A DNA stretch of 64,000 nt from an uncultured Prevotella sp. (GTDB lineage Bacteria; Bacteroidota; Bacteroidia; Bacteroidales; Bacteroidaceae). The DNA is taken from assembly GCA_905234265.1 (NCBI GenBank), contig CAJOHJ010000007.1, forward strand, positions 152,304 to 216,303, in the 5' to 3' direction. Of this stretch, positions 42,784 to 51,851 are shown one piece after another. The notes below the pieces were generated by a model. It ran no database searches. It was not told the DNA's origin and was given only the letters and a program-made list of their open reading frames with translations. The translations under genes were made by a program, and so were the position numbers. The number at the start of each line of letters is the position of its first letter. Positions within the stretch are counted from its first letter, which is position 1.

Positions 42784-45285
42784 TTATCTCCATTGACTCA
42801 ACAGGTTCTCCAGACTGTTGGCATCCATAATCAATACTTCACGCGGCTTTGAGCCATGCGCAGCCCCCACGATGCCGGCTCTCTCCAGCTGGTCCATGAG
42901 TCTTCCTGCACGGTTGTAGCCAATAGAGAACTTTCGCTGTATAAGGCTGGTGCTGCCGCTCTGCTCGCTGACGATAAGCCTGGCGGCATCTTCGAACATC
43001 GGATCCAGATGCTGCATGTCAACGTCTCTGTTTTCCGTGCCTTCTCCCTCGTCGGTGTCAGGCTCCGGCAGTTCGAAGGCAGACAGATAGCCTTGCTGCT
43101 GTGAGATGAATTTGTTAATCTCTTCCACTTCGGGAGTGTCCACAAATGCACACTGCACGCGCACAGGCTCTCCGCCATTCAAGTACAGCATGTCGCCGCG
43201 TCCCACGAGCTGCTGTGCGCCAGGACGGTCTAAGATGGTACGGGAGTCAATCATTGCACCAACTCGGAAAGCAATTCTGCTTGGGAAGTTGGCCTTGATG
43301 GTACCAGTGATGATGTTTGTCGTCGGGCGTTGTGTTGCAATAATCATGTGTATGCCCACGGCGCGTGCCAGCTGTGCTATGCGTGCAATAGGCAGCTCCA
43401 CCTCCTTGCCGGCAGTCATTATAAGGTCGCCGAACTCGTCGATGACGACAACTATGTATGGCATGTATCTGTGGCCGTTCTCCGGATTGAGATGGCGGTC
43501 GATGAATTTCTTGTTGTATTCCTTGATGTTGCGCACTTGGGCAATCTTCAGCAGGTCATATCTCGTGTCCATCTCCTTGCAGAGCGAGTTCAGAGTGCGC
43601 ACCACCTTGGTGACGTCCGTGATGATTGGGTCTGCCTCTTCATCTGGAATCTTTGCAAGGAAGTGCTTTTCTATTGAGGCATAGACGCTGAACTCTACTT
43701 TCTTCGGGTCAACGAGAACAATCTTCAGCTCTGCAGGATGCTTCTTATACAGCAGCGAGGTGATGATGGCGTTCAGTCCGACAGACTTACCCTGTCCTGT
43801 GGCACCGGCAACGAGCAGGTGGGGAGCCTTTGCCAGGTCGAACATGAAGACCTCGTTGGTGATGGTCTTTCCCACTGCACAGGGCAGTTCCATAGTAGTC
43901 TCCTGGAACTTCTTGGAATTCAATATCGACTCCATAGACACAGTGGCAGGCTTGGCATTAGGCACCTCGATGCCTATTGTTCCCTTGCCAGGAATAGGTG
44001 CAATGATGCGAATGCCGAGAGCTGACAGTGAAAGGGCTATGTCGTCTTCAAGATTGCGTATCTTTGATATTCTCACACCTGCTGCAGGCGTTATTTCATA
44101 AAGCGTAATGGTAGGACCGACGGTAGCCTTGATGCTGGAAATCTCTACTCCAAAGTTGCGCAGCACCTCAACGATACGGTCTTTGTTTGTGGTCTGCTCC
44201 TTCATGTCGATGTATGGCTTGCCGTCGCTTTCGTATTTCTTCAGCAGGTCAAGAGTGGGGTAGTGATAGTTCTCCAGGTCGCGCTTGGGGTCGTAGGGAG
44301 TGTTTATGTCACCGTAGTTGCCAACAACGTTGGAACCAGAGGCGGCCTCTTCCTCTTCTCCAGAGTCTACGGTCATTGTGACATCATCGGCGTCATTGCC
44401 ATTTCCACGACTACCGTCAGCTGTTGAAAAGTCGTCTTTTATTACCTGATTCTTTCCTGGTTCTGCATCAAAGTCATGGAATTCTATTTCCTCCGTCATG
44501 GGATCGTCAAACACCTCCGGGTCTTCCAGGTAGCCGTTCTGTCTTGTGTCTCCGTCGGCGTCAGCATCATCATCTGTATTGCCGTCTTGCTGGTTGTCGT
44601 CGCGTCCGATGTGGATCTCCATGGGTATCTTCCGCAGGTAGTGGATGGGGTTGAACAGTTTTCTGATAAGTATGATGGTCTCCATGCTTACGTATGCCAT
44701 GAAGGCAATGGCCACGAGAGCCAGCAGTGCAACCAGTCCGGGAAGGCCTATGAAGCCTTTGATAAACATGCTGATGGCCAGGCCGTGGTCGCCTCCGGGA
44801 TTGAAGCAGGCCGTGTCGAACAGCGGTGCAAAAAACTCAGCCAGCATCACCGACGTCCAAATCATGATTACCGACAGGCAGAAGAACCACTTCACAAGTG
44901 CAATCTTGTAGGCTCGCATCATGTTCAGCGACAGCATGAAAAGGAATATCGGTATGAGGAATGCTGCCAGGCCGAAGCATCGCTTTATCAGATACCATGA
45001 CAGGTAGGCACCAAGACTTCCGCAGGCGTTCTTGAATTCTCCGTTCTGGTTCATCAGCTCGCCTTTCTGCAGTGCTTCTATCACACTCTGGTCGGAAGCT
45101 CCTGTGGTGAAGAATGACACAAATGCCCACACGATGTAGACAGAAACGAACATCAGCAGGAAGCCTAACACGAAGTTCATCCGTTCGTTATAGAAAATCT
45201 TGTCTATGCCAAGAGCTTCTTTGAAAGATGCAGCTTTTTTGTCACTCTGCTTTCCTTTATTTTTAGAATTTGATTTCTTTGCCAT
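42784..45285 (-). CDS. ftsK: DNA translocase FtsK/SpoIIIE
   Basis: An 833-residue translocase. Four transmembrane segments lie within the first ~215 residues, followed by an acidic linker (about 230-330, rich in Asp/Glu), the alpha-beta motor with Walker A GATGQGKSVG and Walker B IVVVIDEFGDL, and a C-terminal gamma winged helix (RKFSIGYNRAGRLMDQLE). It pumps chromosome ends through the division septum and activates XerCD at dif by reading KOPS. A promoter-like element lies 33 nt upstream. It is first of the leftward ftsK-lolA-rlmN-pdxA run and divergent to the exonuclease gene. Confidence 0.95.
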   Translation of the reverse strand: MAKKSNSKNKGKQSDKKAASFKEALGIDKIFYNERMNFVLGFLLMFVSVYIVWAFVSFFTTGASDQSVIEALQKGELMNQNGEFKNACGSLGAYLSWYLIKRCFGLAAFLIPIFLFMLSLNMMRAYKIALVKWFFCLSVIMIWTSVMLAEFFAPLFDTACFNPGGDHGLAISMFIKGFIGLPGLVALLALVAIAFMAYVSMETIILIRKLFNPIHYLRKIPMEIHIGRDDNQQDGNTDDDADADGDTRQNGYLEDPEVFDDPMTEEIEFHDFDAEPGKNQVIKDDFSTADGSRGNGNDADDVTMTVDSGEEEEAASGSNVVGNYGDINTPYDPKRDLENYHYPTLDLLKKYESDGKPYIDMKEQTTNKDRIVEVLRNFGVEISSIKATVGPTITLYEITPAAGVRISKIRNLEDDIALSLSALGIRIIAPIPGKGTIGIEVPNAKPATVSMESILNSKKFQETTMELPCAVGKTITNEVFMFDLAKAPHLLVAGATGQGKSVGLNAIITSLLYKKHPAELKIVLVDPKKVEFSVYASIEKHFLAKIPDEEADPIITDVTKVVRTLNSLCKEMDTRYDLLKIAQVRNIKEYNKKFIDRHLNPENGHRYMPYIVVVIDEFGDLIMTAGKEVELPIARIAQLARAVGIHMIIATQRPTTNIITGTIKANFPSRIAFRVGAMIDSRTILDRPGAQQLVGRGDMLYLNGGEPVRVQCAFVDTPEVEEINKFISQQQGYLSAFELPEPDTDEGEGTENRDVDMQHLDPMFEDAARLIVSEQSGSTSLIQRKFSIGYNRAGRLMDQLERAGIVGAAHGSKPREVLIMDANSLENLLSQWR

Positions 45286-45317
45286 ACTTTTTTAATGGGA
45301 AAAGCCCACTTGAGGTG

Positions 45318-45325
45318 CAAAATTA
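45318..45325 (-). promoter_or_regulatory. Putative -7 element for ftsK
   Basis: TAATTTTG on the minus strand; predicted leader about 26 nt. Confidence 0.45.
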
Positions 45326-45380
45326 TAAATAAATAATTAGATTTCATCATAAAAATACGGTATTTTAGTTTTTTTTGTAT

Positions 45381-45388
45381 TAACTTTG
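45381..45388 (+). promoter_or_regulatory. Putative -7 element for the DEDD exonuclease gene
   Basis: TAACTTTG ends 8 nt before the ATG at 45397, so the transcript would be leaderless or nearly so. Confidence 0.5.
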
Positions 45389-45396
45389 CCCGCCAG

Positions 45397-46044
45397 ATGA
45401 GACAAATATACAATAAATACGATAAAAAACTGATTGCAGCACTTCCCCGTGAAGTGTTCGAAGGGAAAATTGTCGTAGTGCTGAACGATGGAGAAGCCGA
45501 GAGGGCCGTCAGTTTCCTCCTGTCGCAAGATATTCTTGGCATTGACACTGAAACAAGGCCTTCCTTCCGGCCCGGCCAGCAGCACAAAGTGGCTTTGCTA
45601 CAGGTTTCAACTACCGATGTCTGCTTTTTGTTCAGACTTAACTCCCTTGGGCTTTCGCCGGCAGTCAGGAGACTTCTTGAAGACACAACGACACCGAAGA
45701 TAGGTCTTTCCCTGAAGGACGACCTCATGATGTTGCACAGACTTGGCGATTTCACGCCGGGCAATTTCATTGATTTGCAGGATCATGTCAGCGAAATAGG
45801 AGTTGAAGACATGAGCCTGCAAAAATTGTATGCAAACTTTTTCGGAAAGAAAATCTCAAAGCGCGAGCAGCTTTCCAACTGGGAAGCCGACATTCTCAGC
45901 GACAAGCAGAAACTCTATGCTGCCACTGACGCATGGGCATGCATCCGCCTGTTTGGGGAACTGCAGAGCTTAAAATCTACCAATAATTTTAATCTGGTAA
46001 AGGTTATCGACGATGTACAAACGGATAATACTGAAAAAAGGTAA
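45397..46044 (+). CDS. 3'-5' exonuclease, RNase D-like DEDD family
   Basis: A 215-residue protein consisting of only the DnaQ-like exonuclease fold: the DxE motif in GIDTETRPSF (D50/E52), the second Asp in GLSLKDDLMML and the YxxxD motif in YAATDAWA. The HRDC domains of true RNase D are missing, as in the Bacteroidetes versions and the WRN-exonuclease group. Substrate could be RNA or DNA 3' ends. Its 3' end overlaps the RlmI-like methyltransferase by 32 nt, implying translational coupling. Confidence 0.87.
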   Translation: MRQIYNKYDKKLIAALPREVFEGKIVVVLNDGEAERAVSFLLSQDILGIDTETRPSFRPGQQHKVALLQVSTTDVCFLFRLNSLGLSPAVRRLLEDTTTPKIGLSLKDDLMMLHRLGDFTPGNFIDLQDHVSEIGVEDMSLQKLYANFFGKKISKREQLSNWEADILSDKQKLYAATDAWACIRLFGELQSLKSTNNFNLVKVIDDVQTDNTEKR

Positions 46045-47230
46045 GGAGGAAAGCCTGAAAAGATTTCACCCCTGGGTGTTCTCGGGAGCAATAAAGTCTG
46101 TGGAAGACGGCATTGCCGACGGCGACACTGTCAATGTTGTCGATGCCGACGGGAATTTTCTTGCCGTCGGGCATTTCCAAGAAGGCTCTATTTCTGTGAG
46201 GGTATTGTCATTCACCGAGCAGCCGATTGACGACGACTTCTGGAAGCGCAGGATACTGTCTGCCTATCAGGCACGCGTGGCCTTGGGACTGGCCTGCAGC
46301 CTGGACTCTGCCGCCGTTGACGACAGCAGCATGGCCGACAATGGCAAGGCCTTCCGCCTTGTTCATGGCGAAGGCGACGGCATGCCGGGGCTGATAATCG
46401 ACGTCTATGGCGAAACAGCAGTCATGCAAGCTCATTCCATCGGTATGCATGTCGAGAGAAAAAACATTGCAAAGGCCTTGGTGGAACAGCTCCACGGACG
46501 GGTGAAGAACGTTTATTATAAAAGTGAGACCACACTGCCGTTCATGGACCGTGATGAAATGAACGGTTTCATCTATGGCGGAAGCCAAAACAACATTGCC
46601 GTAGAGAATAATCTGAAGTTTTACGTTGACTGGATAAAAGGCCAGAAAACGGGCTTCTTTATCGACCAGCGCGACAACAGACAACTGCTTGAAACACTGT
46701 CATATAAGCGTCGTGTATTAAATATGTTCTGCTACACAGGCGGTTTTTCTGTCTATGCCCTCAGAGGTGGTGCAGAGTGTGTGCACAGCGTTGACAGCAG
46801 TGCCAAGGCCATTGAGCTTACCAAGGAAAACGTTGCTCTTAATTTTTCTTCCGACAACAGGCATCAGGCATATTGCGAGGATGCGTTCAGATACCTTGAC
46901 CATATAGAAAAAGGAGCTTACGACCTTGTCGTTCTTGACCCTCCGGCATTTGCCAAGCACCGTGGGGCACTACACAATGCACTGAAAGGATATATCAGGC
47001 TCAACCAGAAAGGGTTCGAGAAGATTGGGGTAGGGGGCATCCTGTTTACATTCTCATGTTCGCAGGTTGTCACTAAGGAAAATTTCAGAAATGCCGTATT
47101 CACCGCAGCCGCTTTGGCCAACAGAAAAGTGCGCGTCCTCTATCAGCTCCACCAGCCTGCAGACCACCCGATAAACATCTTCCATCCGGAAGGAGAATAT
47201 CTTAAAGGACTTGTCCTATATGTCGAATAG
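46013..47230 (+). CDS. rRNA (cytosine-C5) methyltransferase, RlmI-like
   Basis: A 405-residue protein with an N-terminal PUA domain (RFHPWVFSGAIKSVED), a linking EEHD-type region and a Rossmann methyltransferase: the SAM motif NMFCYTGGFSVYA, the acidic EDAFRYLD and the catalytic DPPAFAK. The closest named relative is RlmI, which methylates C1962 of 23S rRNA. The conserved FIDQRDNR precedes the SAM domain. It overlaps the exonuclease upstream and tilS downstream. Confidence 0.88.
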   Translation: MYKRIILKKGKEESLKRFHPWVFSGAIKSVEDGIADGDTVNVVDADGNFLAVGHFQEGSISVRVLSFTEQPIDDDFWKRRILSAYQARVALGLACSLDSAAVDDSSMADNGKAFRLVHGEGDGMPGLIIDVYGETAVMQAHSIGMHVERKNIAKALVEQLHGRVKNVYYKSETTLPFMDRDEMNGFIYGGSQNNIAVENNLKFYVDWIKGQKTGFFIDQRDNRQLLETLSYKRRVLNMFCYTGGFSVYALRGGAECVHSVDSSAKAIELTKENVALNFSSDNRHQAYCEDAFRYLDHIEKGAYDLVVLDPPAFAKHRGALHNALKGYIRLNQKGFEKIGVGGILFTFSCSQVVTKENFRNAVFTAAALANRKVRVLYQLHQPADHPINIFHPEGEYLKGLVLYVE

Positions 47231-48542
47231 CATTGCTGCCGAAGCTAAAGTTGCACGATTTATTGCCGATAGAAAACTTCTGTCTGTCAATAAGTTGTAC
47301 ATTGTTGCCTTAAGTGGCGGTTCGGACAGTGTCGCATTGCTTTTATTGCTAAAGGAAATGGGCTATGACATTCATGCAGCCCATTGCAATTTCCATCTCC
47401 GTGGAGAAGAGTCTGACCGCGATGAGCGCTTCTGCAAGCAACTATGCAGTGACAAGGATATTCCTTTCCATGTGGTGCATTTTGACACGACAGCCTACAG
47501 CCAGGTGCATCACGTAAGCATTGAAATGGCGGCCAGAGAGCTGCGCTACAGGTGGTTTGAACAGCTGAGGCAAGACATCGGTGCAGAGGGGATTTGCGTT
47601 GCCCATCACATGAACGACAGTGTTGAGACGGTGCTGATTAATCTTCTTAGGGGTACTGGACTGCGTGGATTGGGCGGAATTAAGCCTGAAAACGGCAAAA
47701 TCCTCCGTCCGCTGCTGGTCCTGTCGAAAGAGGAAATTCTGGCATATCTCAATGACAAAAATCAGGAATATGTCACCGACAGCACGAATCTGGAAACCGA
47801 TGTTGTCAGAAACAAGATCAGACTGACGCTGATGCCCATAATCAACAGCATCAATCCCGGTGCAATGGGCAACATCTTACATACGAGCGAACTGCTTGCA
47901 GAATCACAGGCTGTCCTGGATGAAATGGTCGATGCAAGACTGTCGGACGAACGTATTTACGACAAGAAAAATAACACATTAAATATCAGTCTTTTAAATA
48001 ACGAGAATGAAAGGAAACTCGTGGCTTTTGAATGGCTGAAAGACTATGGTTTCAACGGGAAAAACATAGAGAAGATTTTGGAAGCTAAGACTGGCGCAGT
48101 TTTTGTCTCTAAGACAGGATATGAACTGCTTGTTAACCGTGGCCAGCTCATCGTGGAAAAATCTGATGACGGCATTCAAGAACACAGAATTCCAGAGACA
48201 GGCAACTATCGCTTTTCCTCGTTTGCTTTAAATATAAAGGAAGGCGCTCCTTATATTTCAAAAATCCCGAATATTGCGACATTTGATGCCGACAGAGTTT
48301 CGTTCCCTTTAATTCTTCGCCACGTGAAGCCCGGCGACAGCATGGTTCCGTATGGAATGAAACAGAAAAAACTGCTCAGCGACATTATGATAAATAGGAA
48401 AATGTCTGTTTTCGACAAGAGGAGGCAACTTGTCATTACAGACGGCAGTGGCAACATAATGTGGGCAGTAGGGTTACGTGTCGATGCGCGGTTTGCCGTA
48501 ACTCAAAGCACCAAGAAGGTTGTGGAAATAGCCATTTCCTGA
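47220..48542 (+). CDS. tilS: tRNA(Ile)-lysidine synthetase
   Basis: A 440-residue enzyme that adds lysine to C34 of tRNA-Ile(CAU) so that it reads AUA. The PP-loop motif is SGGSDSVAL, HCNFHLRGEESDRDE carries further conserved residues, and the C-terminal region (RHVKPGDSMVPYGM) is the TilS tRNA-binding domain. ATG at 47220 gives an N-terminus of normal length and overlaps the methyltransferase stop by 11 nt; an upstream TTG at 47211 is possible. Confidence 0.94.
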   Translation: MSNSIAAEAKVARFIADRKLLSVNKLYIVALSGGSDSVALLLLLKEMGYDIHAAHCNFHLRGEESDRDERFCKQLCSDKDIPFHVVHFDTTAYSQVHHVSIEMAARELRYRWFEQLRQDIGAEGICVAHHMNDSVETVLINLLRGTGLRGLGGIKPENGKILRPLLVLSKEEILAYLNDKNQEYVTDSTNLETDVVRNKIRLTLMPIINSINPGAMGNILHTSELLAESQAVLDEMVDARLSDERIYDKKNNTLNISLLNNENERKLVAFEWLKDYGFNGKNIEKILEAKTGAVFVSKTGYELLVNRGQLIVEKSDDGIQEHRIPETGNYRFSSFALNIKEGAPYISKIPNIATFDADRVSFPLILRHVKPGDSMVPYGMKQKKLLSDIMINRKMSVFDKRRQLVITDGSGNIMWAVGLRVDARFAVTQSTKKVVEIAIS

Positions 48543-48573
48543 TTATTTCCCAATTCTGCAGATTTTTTACTGG

Positions 48574-48678
48574 CACTCTCGGAATTATCTCCGTGAGATA
48601 AAAATTTATCTCTGCATGTTACGAAATTATCTCTGCATGTTACGAAATTATCTCACAGAGATAAAAAATTATCTCCGC
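48574..48678 (-). repeat. 21-nt repeat array, locus C (five units)
   Basis: In reverse orientation relative to loci A and B, units occupy 48574-48594, 48595-48615, 48616-48636, 48637-48657 and 48658-48678. The minus strand carries GAGATAATTTCGTAACAT in two complete copies, with GAGATAA at the same offset in every unit and inverted TTATCTC in alternating ones. It lies about 30 nt downstream of tilS. The rest of the 355-bp gap (48543-48897) holds a terminator at its far end and nothing else recognisable. Confidence 0.92.
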
Positions 48679-48833
48679 ATGTTATTTTGCTGACCAGTGC
48701 CTATAATCAATTAGCCTCGTTTGAAAAATAATCAGCATTATGATAAATAGGTGTTTTTGGAATAGTTCCCTATCTGTGATGGTGGCTTCGAAATGTGAGA
48801 AGGTAAGTAAAAATACGAAAAAGTAGAGAGAAT

Positions 48834-48864
48834 AAAAAAAACCGTCAGATTCACATCCGACGGT
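48834..48864 (-). terminator. Intrinsic terminator of the small lipoprotein gene
   Basis: On the minus strand ACCGTCGGAT, a short loop and ATCTGACGGT form a 10-bp stem with one mismatch, followed by seven or more T. It lies 34 nt beyond the stop codon. Confidence 0.85.
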
Positions 48865-48897
48865 CGTTTCTCTCAAAAATTGTCCGTTAACGTGCAA

Positions 48898-49059
48898 TTA
48901 CTTAACGCTGTCAGAATCAACTGGAGCGATAGAGTCAAGGCTGTCAACCTGCTGAGCGATAGAATCAGAATCAACCTGCTCACCCTGGTTAGTCTTGTTA
49001 CCGCAAGAAGCGAAAGAAATAGCTGCAACAGCTACGAACATAAACACTAACTTTTTCAT
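48898..49059 (-). CDS. 53-residue Ser/Asp-rich lipoprotein
   Basis: A short gene of 53 codons plus stop. The first 18 residues are a lipoprotein signal ending in ISFASC (Cys19, followed by GNK); the mature 35 residues are acidic and built of repeated DS pairs (VDSDSIAQQVDSLDSIAPVD). Similar tiny lipoproteins occur in many Bacteroidales, often highly expressed; no function is known. The gene has its own promoter box (TACCTTTG at 49120-49113), a leader of about 47 nt and an ideal intrinsic terminator, which together make it a convincing gene despite its length. Confidence 0.85.
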   Translation of the reverse strand: MKKLVFMFVAVAAISFASCGNKTNQGEQVDSDSIAQQVDSLDSIAPVDSDSVK

Positions 49060-49112
49060 TTTTCTAATCTTTTTAAAATCTGTAAAACAATCATTTGTTT
49101 ATTAAAACGATG

Positions 49113-49120
49113 CAAAGGTA
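49113..49120 (-). promoter_or_regulatory. Putative -7 element for the 53-residue lipoprotein
   Basis: TACCTTTG on the minus strand. The gap 49060-49371 holds this element and the mtaB promoter on the other strand, otherwise AT-rich sequence with no recognisable gene. Confidence 0.55.
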
Positions 49121-49274
49121 AGACTTTTTTTAATACGTTGTACTTTTTTTTATCATTTTTTTTATGGGGAATTTGTAACTTTTTTGCAAAACGTTGTAAA
49201 TCAATAATTTAGGAAATGTTAAATTTTGTGTATTTTTGCCACTTATTGTCTGGTTCCTAAAAATAACCAATTTA

Positions 49275-49306
49275 TTTGCGAAATTTGATAGTTAGTAGTA
49301 ACTTTG
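49275..49306 (+). promoter_or_regulatory. Promoter of mtaB (complete Bacteroidetes consensus)
   Basis: TTTG (49275-49278), exactly 20 nt, TAACTTTG (49299-49306). The predicted transcript starts near 49313, leaving a 59-nt AT-rich leader before ATG 49372. Confidence 0.75.
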
Positions 49307-49371
49307 CAGTGATTTAAACGGAAATTCCTACATACACATTATTATATTATATATATATAGTGACAGATTCA

Positions 49372-50724
49372 ATGCTTTTCAAGGGAAAAAAGGCAGCCTA
49401 CTACACACTGGGCTGCAAACTGAACTTTGCCGAAACGGCCACTTTTGGCAAAAGTTTGGCAGAAATGGGCGTTGAAACTGTGAAAAATGGGGAAATTGCC
49501 GACATCTGTCTTATTAATACCTGTTCTGTGACGGAGGTTGCCGACCATAAGTGCAGGCAGGCCATTCGCCGGCTGGTGCGGAAGCATCCCGGGGCCTTTG
49601 TCGTGGTTACCGGATGCTATGCCCAACTGCAGCCGGAGGCCATTGCAAGAATAGACGGTGTCGACATGGTGCTTGGAACTAATGAGAAAGCCAATCTGAT
49701 ACGGCTTCTTTCCGACGGATTGGCAAACCGCAACAGCTGTGGCGCTGACGCATTCTACCCTACAATTGCGTCGGTGGAAAAGACAAAGGACATCAAGACT
49801 TTCGCCCCCAGCTGCTCACGAGGCAACAGAACGCGCTACTTCCTGAAAGTCCAGGACGGTTGTGACTATTTCTGCACATATTGCACGATTCCCTATGCAC
49901 GTGGTTTCAGCCGTAACGCCCCTATTCCATTCCTTGTCAAACAGGCGGAAGAGGTTGCGCGTGAGGGCGGCAAGGAGATTGTGCTGACAGGAGTGAATAT
50001 TGGAGACTTTGGGAAGTCTACAGGCGAGAAATTCATAGACCTGGTGAAAGCCCTTGACAATGTTGAGGGTATTTGCCGCTACAGGATCAGCAGCCTTGAG
50101 CCAGACCTTCTGACCGACGAGCTTATAGACTACTGCGCAGAAAGCAGGGCTTTCATGCCCCATTGGCACATACCCTTACAAAGTGGCAGCGATACCGTCC
50201 TGAAGCTTATGCACAGACATTATGGCAGACAGTTGTTTGCCGACAAGATTGCATACATACGCAGAAAAATGCCAAAGGCTTTTATAGGGGTTGACGTGAT
50301 GGTTGGCTGCCGTGGGGAGACGGAGGAGTGCTTTGAGGAAACGTATGACTTCCTGAATGCACTTGACGTTACGCAGCTACACGTGTTCCCCTACTCAGAG
50401 CGTTCGGGAACCGCTGCGCTGAAAATCCCCTACTCTGTCGATGAAACGGCAAAAAAGGAGCGTTGCCACAGACTTCTGGAGCTTTCCGACAGAAAAACTC
50501 ACAATTTCTACAAGAGCCATATAGGGGCTACGGCGGAAGTTCTTCTGGAAAAGGCTGTGCGAGGAAAGGAAATGCATGGTTTTACCGACAATTACATCCG
50601 TGTTGAAATTCCCAAAGGCACAGACACTGAACTTCTTGACAATAAGCTTGTTATTGTTTCCTTGGGAGACTTCAATGACGATGGGACTGCCCTGATGGCA
50701 CAAACTGTTTGCAACAATGACTAA
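49372..50724 (+). CDS. mtaB: tRNA t6A37 methylthiotransferase MtaB
   Basis: A 450-residue radical-SAM methylthiotransferase that converts t6A37 to ms2t6A37 in ANN-decoding tRNAs. The N-terminal UPF0004 domain has three cluster cysteines (TLGCKLN, INTCSV, TGCYAQ), the radical-SAM motif is CDYFCTYCTIPYARG, and a C-terminal TRAM-like segment follows. The N-terminal TLGCKLN form points to MtaB rather than MiaB. ATG at 49372 is preferred to the GTG at 49360. The glycosyltransferase gene overlaps its end by 8 nt. Confidence 0.93.
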   Translation: MLFKGKKAAYYTLGCKLNFAETATFGKSLAEMGVETVKNGEIADICLINTCSVTEVADHKCRQAIRRLVRKHPGAFVVVTGCYAQLQPEAIARIDGVDMVLGTNEKANLIRLLSDGLANRNSCGADAFYPTIASVEKTKDIKTFAPSCSRGNRTRYFLKVQDGCDYFCTYCTIPYARGFSRNAPIPFLVKQAEEVAREGGKEIVLTGVNIGDFGKSTGEKFIDLVKALDNVEGICRYRISSLEPDLLTDELIDYCAESRAFMPHWHIPLQSGSDTVLKLMHRHYGRQLFADKIAYIRRKMPKAFIGVDVMVGCRGETEECFEETYDFLNALDVTQLHVFPYSERSGTAALKIPYSVDETAKKERCHRLLELSDRKTHNFYKSHIGATAEVLLEKAVRGKEMHGFTDNYIRVEIPKGTDTELLDNKLVIVSLGDFNDDGTALMAQTVCNND

Positions 50725-51742
50725 GGTAGCGATAGTAATATTGAACTGGAATGGCGAGAAGATGCTGCGAAAGTATTTGCCCACGGTGTTGACTTTCTCG
50801 CAAGACGAGGCTGTTGTCTACGTGGCCGACAATGCTTCAGCCGACGGCTCGCTGCATTTACTGCAGACGGAGTTCCCAAACTGTAAGGTGATAACTCTGG
50901 CTGAGAACTATGGCTTTGCAGAGGGTTACAACAAGGCTTTGCGGCAGATAGATGCAGAATACTACTTGCTACTGAACAGCGACATAGAAGTCTCTCACCA
51001 CTGGCTGACACCGCTTATTGAGTTTATGGACGAGCATCAGGATGCCGCTGCCTGCCAGCCCAAACTGCTGTCTGTGTTCAATAAGGACCAGTTCGAGTAT
51101 GCCGGCGCATCCGGAGGCTTCTTAGACCGCTTGGGCTATCCATTCTGCAGAGGGCGCATCTTTGACAATGTCGAAATGGACAATGGGCAGTATGACTATC
51201 CATGTGAAGTGTTCTGGGCTTCCGGTGCTGCACTGATGATACGCTCGACTGACTATTGGGAGTGTGGAGGACTTGACGGCCGCTTTTTTGCACACAATGA
51301 GGAAATCGACCTTTGCTGGCGACTTAGAATTAAAGGGCGCAAGATTTATTGCATACCAGACTCTTTTGTGTTCCATGAAGGTGGAGGTACGCTGCCAAAA
51401 GCAAATCCAAGAAAGACTTTCCTTAATTTTAGGAACAATTTGACCATGCTGTATAAATGTCTGCCCGACAAGCAATTAAGCAAGGTTATGGTGCTACGCT
51501 TTTTCCTTGACTATTTAGCCGCTTTTGAAATGCTGGTGCTGAAGCGAAATGCCGGGGACTTCATGGCTGTCGTTAAGGCAAGAAAGGCTTTCAGGCAGTG
51601 GCGGAAGGATTTCGAGAATGACCGCAGACAGATACAGCAGTCTCGTGTTGACTTGGCGGACGATGGCCTGCTGAGCAATTTTTCCATTCTGTGGCAGTAT
51701 TACATAAAGAAGCGAAATCGTTTCTCAGAATTGCCAATGTGA
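50717..51742 (+). CDS. Family 2 glycosyltransferase (rhamnosyltransferase-like)
   Basis: A 341-residue GT2 enzyme: VAIVILNWNGEKML at the N-terminus, ADNASADGS, the metal/nucleotide motif in LNSDIEV, and the acceptor-side motif FFAHNEEIDLCWRL. This NxNG/EEID pattern is typical of the GT2 branch that includes rhamnosyl- and galactofuranosyltransferases of surface glycans. A hydrophobic stretch near residues 250-270 may associate it with the membrane. It is co-translated with mtaB and ends at a strong terminator. Confidence 0.9.
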   Translation: MTKVAIVILNWNGEKMLRKYLPTVLTFSQDEAVVYVADNASADGSLHLLQTEFPNCKVITLAENYGFAEGYNKALRQIDAEYYLLLNSDIEVSHHWLTPLIEFMDEHQDAAACQPKLLSVFNKDQFEYAGASGGFLDRLGYPFCRGRIFDNVEMDNGQYDYPCEVFWASGAALMIRSTDYWECGGLDGRFFAHNEEIDLCWRLRIKGRKIYCIPDSFVFHEGGGTLPKANPRKTFLNFRNNLTMLYKCLPDKQLSKVMVLRFFLDYLAAFEMLVLKRNAGDFMAVVKARKAFRQWRKDFENDRRQIQQSRVDLADDGLLSNFSILWQYYIKKRNRFSELPM

Positions 51743-51769
51743 CTTATACAATATAAATGCATAAAAAGA

Positions 51770-51818
51770 CATGTGTGTGCCGGAACGCTAACGAATAGCA
51801 TCTTCCGACACACACATG
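51770..51818. terminator. Bidirectional terminator between glycosyltransferase and DUF3127 genes
   Basis: CATGTGTGTGCCGGAA (51770-51785) pairs with TTCCGACACACACATG (51803-51818), a 16-bp stem with one mismatch, flanked by A-rich and T-rich tracts on the two sides. The genes on both sides converge on it. Confidence 0.88.
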
Positions 51819-51851
51819 CCTTTTATAGCCTTTAGCCGCCGCCGTTTATGA

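Noticed and set aside
48682..48897. 71-codon minus-strand frame after the small lipoprotein gene
   Set aside because: It spans the intrinsic terminator and begins next to the lipoprotein stop codon; no start signals and no recognisable sequence.
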